Source: Devosia salina (lineage in GTDB: Bacteria; Pseudomonadota; Alphaproteobacteria; Rhizobiales; Devosiaceae). From it: 64,000 nucleotides of DNA. The notes under the pieces are model-generated. The model was given only the letters and a program-made list of their open reading frames with translations. It was not told the origin of the DNA and searched no databases. The number at the start of each line of letters is the position of its first letter. Within the stretch, counting starts at the first letter, position 1. The position numbers and the translations under genes were made by a program. Location of the stretch: assembly GCF_019504385.1 (NCBI RefSeq), contig NZ_CP080590.1, positions 2,212,001-2,276,000 of the forward strand, read 5' to 3'. This document shows, piece after piece, positions 59,623-64,000 of this stretch.

Positions 59623-60504
59623 ATGCAAGAGCTGCTACAAGTACTGCGCCAACTGGCCACGCGGGCCAAGAACCGGCGCACCGAAACCGGCATACCCCGT
59701 GTGGCCATGGTGCAGGGTGAAATCCCCGAGCATCAGCTCGCCGCCGTCTATCAGCCGATGGTCAACCTGATCCTCACCGGCTCGAAGACCATGACGGTGG
59801 GCACCCGCACCCTGCACTATGATCCGGCGACCTATTTCGTCATGTCGGTCGACCTTCCGGCGGCCGGCTCGGTGCATTCCGCGCCCGGCGGCGAGCACTA
59901 TCTTGCCCTCAGCCTCACGCTCGACCCGGCTGTGGTCGCCAATCTTCTGGCCGACATGGCCAAACCCTCGGGTGGCGCCCTTTGCGAGACCGGCTTTGCC
60001 GTTGCCCCGACCCCGCCGGAACTGCTCGACGCCTGGATCCGTATGCTGCGACTGATGGATCGGCCAGATGAAATCGCGGCGCTCGCACCCCCCTATGAGC
60101 GCGAAATCCTGTTCCGCGTGCTCCAGGGTCCGCTGGGCTGGATGCTGCGCGATATCGCCATGCCGGAAACGCCGATTTCGCGCGTCGGCGTGGCAATCCG
60201 CTGGATTCGCGAGAACTTCTCGGCGCCGCTGCGGGTTGATGATCTGGCCAGAATGACTGCGCTCAGCGTTTCAGCCTTCCATCGCTACTTCAAGGCGGTC
60301 ACCGCACTCAGTCCAATCCAGTATCAGAAGCACGTCAGGCTGCTGCATGCGCGATCGCTGCTCCTGTCCGGAGAGGGGTCCGCCACGGCGATTGCCTTTG
60401 GTGTCGGTTATGAAAGCCCAAACCAATTCAGCCGCGAATATGCCCGCCAGTTCGGTTTGCCGCCGCTCAAGGATGTCGCACGGCTTCGGCTCCAGGCGGC
60501 CTAA
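59623..60504 (+). CDS. AraC-family transcriptional regulator
   Basis: The 293-residue protein has an AraC_N-type sensor domain (residues about 20-175, including YQPMVNLILTGSKTMTVG) and two C-terminal helix-turn-helix motifs (LRVDDLARMTALSVSAFHRY and SATAIAFGVGYESPNQFSRE). It is divergent from the VOC gene and may regulate it or the decayed genes beyond. Confidence 0.92.
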   Translation: MQELLQVLRQLATRAKNRRTETGIPRVAMVQGEIPEHQLAAVYQPMVNLILTGSKTMTVGTRTLHYDPATYFVMSVDLPAAGSVHSAPGGEHYLALSLTLDPAVVANLLADMAKPSGGALCETGFAVAPTPPELLDAWIRMLRLMDRPDEIAALAPPYEREILFRVLQGPLGWMLRDIAMPETPISRVGVAIRWIRENFSAPLRVDDLARMTALSVSAFHRYFKAVTALSPIQYQKHVRLLHARSLLLSGEGSATAIAFGVGYESPNQFSREYARQFGLPPLKDVARLRLQAA

Positions 60505-60819
60505 AAAGGCAACACGGCCACATCACAGATTCCTTACCGTGTCTCTGTCCCGACAATCCAGTCGCAACTATACGCCGGCAAGCACCGTCGGCTCTCCCGA
60601 GCGCTGACATTAGCGACTGAGCGGACCGACTGCTTCTGGGAACTCGGGGAGGCGGTCTGAACGACGGATTTGGGGCGCATCTCAGCGTCCGACGTACCAG
60701 CTCCGTAAGGGCGACGGCCAATGGCACTTGCATGAAAAGGGGCGCATTGGCGAAACCCAGTTCGAGGCAGACATATCACTACTTGACTCAAACCCTGGCG
60801 AGTCCCCTTTTTACCGCTC
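60505..60819. other. Intergenic region before the iron transporter
   Basis: This 315-bp stretch has no gene. A TTGACT element at about 60783 could be a -35 box for the ATPase gene; no clear -10 was seen. Confidence 0.45.
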
Positions 60820-61869
60820 ATGACATCGCCCCAGTCCATGCTCGTTCTCTCGGGTGTTACCCGCTACTTTGGCAATGTGGCAGCGTTGCAGGATGTTTCA
60901 CTTGAGCTAGGAGCCGGACAAGTTCTGTGCCTTGTCGGGCATTCGGGATGCGGCAAGTCTACGCTGCTCCGAGCTATTGCCGGGATCGAGACGCTGGATG
61001 CGGGCAGCATCGCGATCGATGGCGCGCCTGTCTCGGGAGAGGGTGTCTTTGTCGAGCCCGAGCACCGCCGCATCGGGTTCATGTTTCAGGATTACGCGCT
61101 TTTTCCACATTTGAGTGTGTGGGACAATATCGGCTTCGGCCTCAGCCAGCTGACGCGTGGCGAGCGCGAGTCCCGGATCAGCAATGTTTTGGGCCGCATT
61201 GGCATCGAGAGCCTGGCTGATCGCTATCCGCATATGCTCTCGGGTGGCGAACAACAACGTGTGGCCCTCGCCCGAGCCCTGGCGCCGCAGCCGCGCCTGT
61301 TGCTGATGGATGAACCCTTCTCCAATCTCGACCGCGGCCTGCGCGACCGGGTGCGGCAAGAGACCCTCTCCATCGTGCGCGATCTGGGAACCACTGCCGT
61401 AGTGGTCACGCACGACCCCGAAGAAGCACTGGCCATCGGGGACATGGTGGCGCTGATGCAAAAGGGAAAGCTGGTGGAGGCCGGGACGGGAGAGCGCATT
61501 TATGACGCGCCCTGGACAACCTATGCCGCGCGTTTCTTTTCGCGCATGAATGTCATTCCTGCTCGCCTATCGGCTGGTGTGCTGGAGACGCCGCTGGGGC
61601 GTTTCCCGGCGCCGGCCCTTGAAGGCGTGCCCACTGTTCTTTTGCGCCCACAATCGATCATCCTCCGCGAGGCTGGGATAGCCGCAACCATCGTCGACCG
61701 GTCGGTTCTTGGCGAGATCGAAGAACTGCTCGTAGCGGTCTCGGGCATTGATAGGCCTCTTGTGGTACGAGGGACTGACCGACATGACGTCAGGCCCGGC
61801 GACGACGTCTTCATCTCGGTAAACGCCCATGAAGTCATGATTTTTCCGCAGGAAGCCGATCCGAACTGA
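60820..61869 (+). CDS. Ferric-iron-type ABC transporter ATPase (FbpC-like)
   Basis: The 349-residue ATPase has Walker A GHSGCGKST near residue 40, the signature LSGGEQQRVALARAL and Walker B LLLMDEPFSNLD, followed by the H-loop VVTHDPEEAL. A C-terminal TOBE-like domain ends the protein. The pattern is FbpC/PotA-like. It precedes an iron-type binding protein and permease on the same strand. The order ATPase-binding protein-permease is unusual; more often the binding protein comes first. Confidence 0.93.
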   Translation: MTSPQSMLVLSGVTRYFGNVAALQDVSLELGAGQVLCLVGHSGCGKSTLLRAIAGIETLDAGSIAIDGAPVSGEGVFVEPEHRRIGFMFQDYALFPHLSVWDNIGFGLSQLTRGERESRISNVLGRIGIESLADRYPHMLSGGEQQRVALARALAPQPRLLLMDEPFSNLDRGLRDRVRQETLSIVRDLGTTAVVVTHDPEEALAIGDMVALMQKGKLVEAGTGERIYDAPWTTYAARFFSRMNVIPARLSAGVLETPLGRFPAPALEGVPTVLLRPQSIILREAGIAATIVDRSVLGEIEELLVAVSGIDRPLVVRGTDRHDVRPGDDVFISVNAHEVMIFPQEADPN

Positions 61870-61890
61870 TTATTGAAGACGATCAGCACA

Positions 61891-61905
61891 TTAGAGTCAT
61901 TCTAA
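61891..61905 (+). promoter_or_regulatory. Candidate iron control element (ICE/Irr-type box)
   Basis: TTAGA-GTCAT-TCTAA is a perfect 5-bp inverted repeat with the spacing of the ICE motif (TTTAGAA-N3-TTCTAAA). It lies in the 145-bp gap between the ATPase and binding-protein genes, just before a TTGACT element at 61922. Irr or a related regulator could act here. Confidence 0.5.
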
Positions 61906-62014
61906 GCGTTGCCGGAATAACTTGACTTTCTTAGTCCGCTATGGCTTTAGCGGCGCCAACAAGGGCGCTGCAGGTCTGTCAGCAGGCCCGGAATGGCACC
62001 CAGGGAGATCGACT

Positions 62015-63043
62015 ATGCGCCATCTTTTCAAGACCGTCAGCGTTGTCGGCATGCTGGCTATGGGACCAGCCGTCTCGGCGGTGGCCCAGGAGGTCAACAT
62101 CTACACCACGCGTGAACCGGGCCTGATCCAACCGATCCTCGACGCCTTCACCGCCGAGACTGGCATCACGGTAAACACTGTGTTCCTCGAAAGCGGCTTG
62201 ATCGAGCGCGTGCAGGCCGAGGGCGAAAGCTCCCCGGCTGACCTCTTGATGGCTGTCGACTTCGGCGCGCTGATCGATCTCGTCAATGCCGGCGTCACCC
62301 AGCCGGTCGATTCTGAGGTTCTTGAAGCGGCAATTCCGGAATCGCTGCGCGATGCCGATGGCAACTGGTTTGCCCTTTCGGGTCGTGCCCGCGTCGTCTA
62401 TGCCGCCAAGGAACTCGAATTCGACAGCATCACCTATGAGCAGCTCGACGACGAAGAATTCCGCGGCAAGCTGTGCATCCGCTCCGGCCAGCACCCCTAC
62501 AATACGGCGCTGTTCGCTGCCTACATGGCCAAGCATGGCGAAGAAGCAACCAAGACCTGGCTCGAAGGCATCAAGGCGAACCAGGCCCGCGCCGCCGCCG
62601 GCGGCGACCGTGATGGTGCCCGTGACATCGCCGCCGGCATCTGCGACATAGCCGTTGGCAATTCCTACTATTTCGGCCTGATGGCCAGCGGCGCCGGTGG
62701 CGACGAGCAGAAGGCCTGGTCGGATACGGTCAAGGTGATCCTGCCGACCTTTGAGGGCGGCGGCACCCTGGTCAATGTCAGCGGCGCTGCCGTTGCAGCC
62801 CATGCCCCGAACCGCGACGAGGCGGTGCAGCTTCTGGAATACCTGGTGTCGGATGCGGCTCAGAAGCTCTATGCCGAAGCCAATTTCGAATACCCGGTAT
62901 CGACCACTGCCGAAGTTCACCCGATCATCGCTGCCTTCGGCGCGCTGAACCCCGACAGCCAGCCGCTGACCGACGTGCTGCCGTTCCGCGCCCGCGCCAG
63001 CGAGCTGGTGGACGAAGTCAACTTCGACACCTTCGGCAATTAG
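62015..63043 (+). CDS. Ferric-iron ABC transporter substrate-binding protein (FbpA/IdiA-like)
   Basis: The 342-residue protein has a Sec signal (MRHLFKTVSVVGMLAMGPAV, cleavage after AVAQ). The mature part shows EVNIYTTREPGLIQPILDAF, LMAVDFGALIDLVNAGVTQP, WFALSGRARVVYA and SYYFGLMASG. The last carries the Tyr pair (YY) that binds ferric iron in FbpA proteins. ATG 62015 follows GGGAG; the frame is open to 61922. Confidence 0.93.
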   Translation: MRHLFKTVSVVGMLAMGPAVSAVAQEVNIYTTREPGLIQPILDAFTAETGITVNTVFLESGLIERVQAEGESSPADLLMAVDFGALIDLVNAGVTQPVDSEVLEAAIPESLRDADGNWFALSGRARVVYAAKELEFDSITYEQLDDEEFRGKLCIRSGQHPYNTALFAAYMAKHGEEATKTWLEGIKANQARAAAGGDRDGARDIAAGICDIAVGNSYYFGLMASGAGGDEQKAWSDTVKVILPTFEGGGTLVNVSGAAVAAHAPNRDEAVQLLEYLVSDAAQKLYAEANFEYPVSTTAEVHPIIAAFGALNPDSQPLTDVLPFRARASELVDEVNFDTFGN

Positions 63044-63053
63044 GTCCAAGGTC

Positions 63054-63078
63054 GGCGGTCTTTGGGCCGCCGCGTTTT
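63054..63078 (+). terminator. Attenuator-like hairpin between binding-protein and permease genes
   Basis: GGCGGTC (63054-63060) pairs with GGCCGCC (63065-63071) around the loop TTTG, with one G-T pair, and GCGTTTT follows. It starts 10 bp after the binding-protein stop and could terminate most transcripts before the permease. Confidence 0.6.
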
Positions 63079-63081
63079 CGC

Positions 63082-64000
63082 GTGGCCGACTTGAGAGCGG
63101 GACGCCGACAGAGGCGCACCCACATCGCCATCACCCCTTGGGCCGCCGTGGCATTTGCCGCGGCGACTCTCGCGCTTGTGCCCATCATCGCCATCGCCGC
63201 AACCGCCATGGCCGACACCGGTGGTCTCTGGGGCCACATCGTCCAGTTCGTGCTGCCACAGGCGACCTGGAACACTCTGGTGCTTCTCGCGGGCTCGGGT
63301 TTGATCGCCACCATGGTGGGCACCGGCGCCGCCTGGATCGTCAGCGCCTATGATTTCCGCGGCCGCTGGTTCCTCGAATGGGGCCTGCTGCTGCCCCTGG
63401 CTGTGCCCACCTACATCATGGCTTATGCCTATCTCGACATTCTGAACCCGCTAGGCCCCGTGCAGGGGGTGCTGCGCTGGGTCCTGGGCTATTCGAGTCC
63501 GCGCGAATTCCGCCTGCCCGATATCCGCGCCATGTGGGGCGCCATACTCGTCTTCGGGTTCGTCCTCTACCCCTATGTCTACCTCACCGCCCGGGCCATG
63601 TTCCTCACCCAGGCCGCCAATGTCACCGAGGTCGCCCGCACGCTGGGCGTGCCGCGCTCGGGCATTTTCTGGCGCGTGGCCCTGCCTCTGGCGCGGCCGG
63701 CCATCGTGGTCGGCGTGTCGCTGGCGCTGATGGAAGTGCTCAACGATGTCGGCGCCTCGCAATTTCTCGGCGTGCGAACGCTGACGGCTACGGTCTATAC
63801 GACCTGGATCGTGCGCACAGACCTCGCAGGCGCCGCCCAGATTGCCATCAGCATGCTGGCGATTGTCCTCGCCGTGCTGATGCTGGAGCGCTGGGCCCGA
63901 CGCAACCAGCGCTTTGCCTCCACAGCCCAGAATGCGCGGCAGATGCAGCGCCAGGTCTTGCGCGGTCCGGCGGCGCTCATTGCGTTCCTGCTCGGTGTGG
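63082..64000 (+). CDS. Ferric-iron ABC transporter permease (FbpB-like; 3' end outside window)
   Basis: From GTG at 63082 the frame stays open to the window end (about 306 residues). It has many hydrophobic helices, with WNTLVLLAGSGLIATMVGTG, GLLLPLAVPTYIMAYAYLDI, the EAA-like loop VARTLGVPRSGIFWRVALPL, and MEVLNDVGASQFLGVRTLTA typical of FbpB. A ribosome-binding site is not obvious before GTG, so the exact start is uncertain. Confidence 0.9.
   Translation, partial: MADLRAGRRQRRTHIAITPWAAVAFAAATLALVPIIAIAATAMADTGGLWGHIVQFVLPQATWNTLVLLAGSGLIATMVGTGAAWIVSAYDFRGRWFLEWGLLLPLAVPTYIMAYAYLDILNPLGPVQGVLRWVLGYSSPREFRLPDIRAMWGAILVFGFVLYPYVYLTARAMFLTQAANVTEVARTLGVPRSGIFWRVALPLARPAIVVGVSLALMEVLNDVGASQFLGVRTLTATVYTTWIVRTDLAGAAQIAISMLAIVLAVLMLERWARRNQRFASTAQNARQMQRQVLRGPAALIAFLLGV

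Noticed and set aside
1..64000. CRISPR arrays, toxin-antitoxin pairs, retrons or a phage-defence island
   Set aside because: I saw no regularly spaced repeats, no Cas or reverse-transcriptase motifs and no paired toxin-antitoxin genes.

Overview
The window is a high-GC bacterial chromosome segment, almost certainly from an alphaproteobacterium of the Hyphomicrobiales, most like Devosia or its relatives. That placement is an inference from gene content: many ABC importers, Tat-exported binding proteins, a single-turnover MGMT (methylated-DNA methyltransferase), Ku pairs, CYTH/CHAD genes and a possible Irr-type iron box. No rRNA or other decisive marker is present. One tRNA gene, tRNA-Leu(UAA), lies at 9.7 kb. 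I saw no CRISPR array, intact insertion sequence or prophage.

Layout. 0-4 kb: a ClC chloride channel (cut by the window edge), 6-phosphogluconate dehydrogenase, and a gluconate unit (a frameshifted gluconate 5-dehydrogenase-like SDR plus gluconokinase). 4-16.7 kb: housekeeping and small genes, including a DMT exporter, a MerR-TipAS regulator, an MGMT-CHAD-CYTH operon, an RluA pseudouridine synthase, RidA, tRNA-Leu, CheW, xanthine phosphoribosyltransferase, CinA-like protein, methionine aminopeptidase, a decayed radC, a CelD-like acetyltransferase, CcdA and YciI. 17-29.5 kb: a sugar or sugar-acid island with an RbsB-RbsA-RbsC-RbsC importer, two SDRs, a GMC oxidoreductase, a GntR/FCD regulator and, divergently, aldehyde dehydrogenase, enolase-superfamily dehydratase, zinc alcohol dehydrogenase and a KduD-like SDR. 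Two matching 17-bp palindromes lie between the divergent units. 29.6-47.2 kb: an accessory-like stretch rich in remnants and unusual proteins: a MarR regulator with a Cys/His-rich tail and its exported partner, an AhpD-like pseudogene, a NYN-LOTUS protein, a large exported alginate-lyase-like protein with a duplicated C-terminus, a LuxR regulator, two convergent Ku genes, a CHASE4-GGDEF-EAL protein, a LysR/NmrA-like pair, and two sites where the tail halves of two genes lie back to back. 47.2-57.4 kb: a catabolic operon (aldehyde dehydrogenase, CalA-like SDR, esterase, complete Liv-type ABC importer) divergent from an XylR/DmpR-type sigma-54 activator. 57.7-64 kb: decayed genes, a VOC protein, an AraC regulator and an Fbp-type ferric-iron importer running off the end.

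The most coherent system is the 47.2-57.4 kb unit. It has an exact sigma-54 -24/-12 promoter facing the operon, an inverted repeat at about -145 to -180 as a plausible enhancer site, and an aromatic-sensing activator next door. Its enzyme order recalls the areCBA/areR aryl-ester pathway of Acinetobacter, but with an SDR as the alcohol dehydrogenase and a dedicated ABC importer added.

A second theme is decay: at least eight remnant loci carry frameshifts, in-frame stops or truncations. Either this lineage is losing accessory genes or part of the assembly is error-prone. Several remnants are too degraded, with altered catalytic residues, for sequencing error alone.
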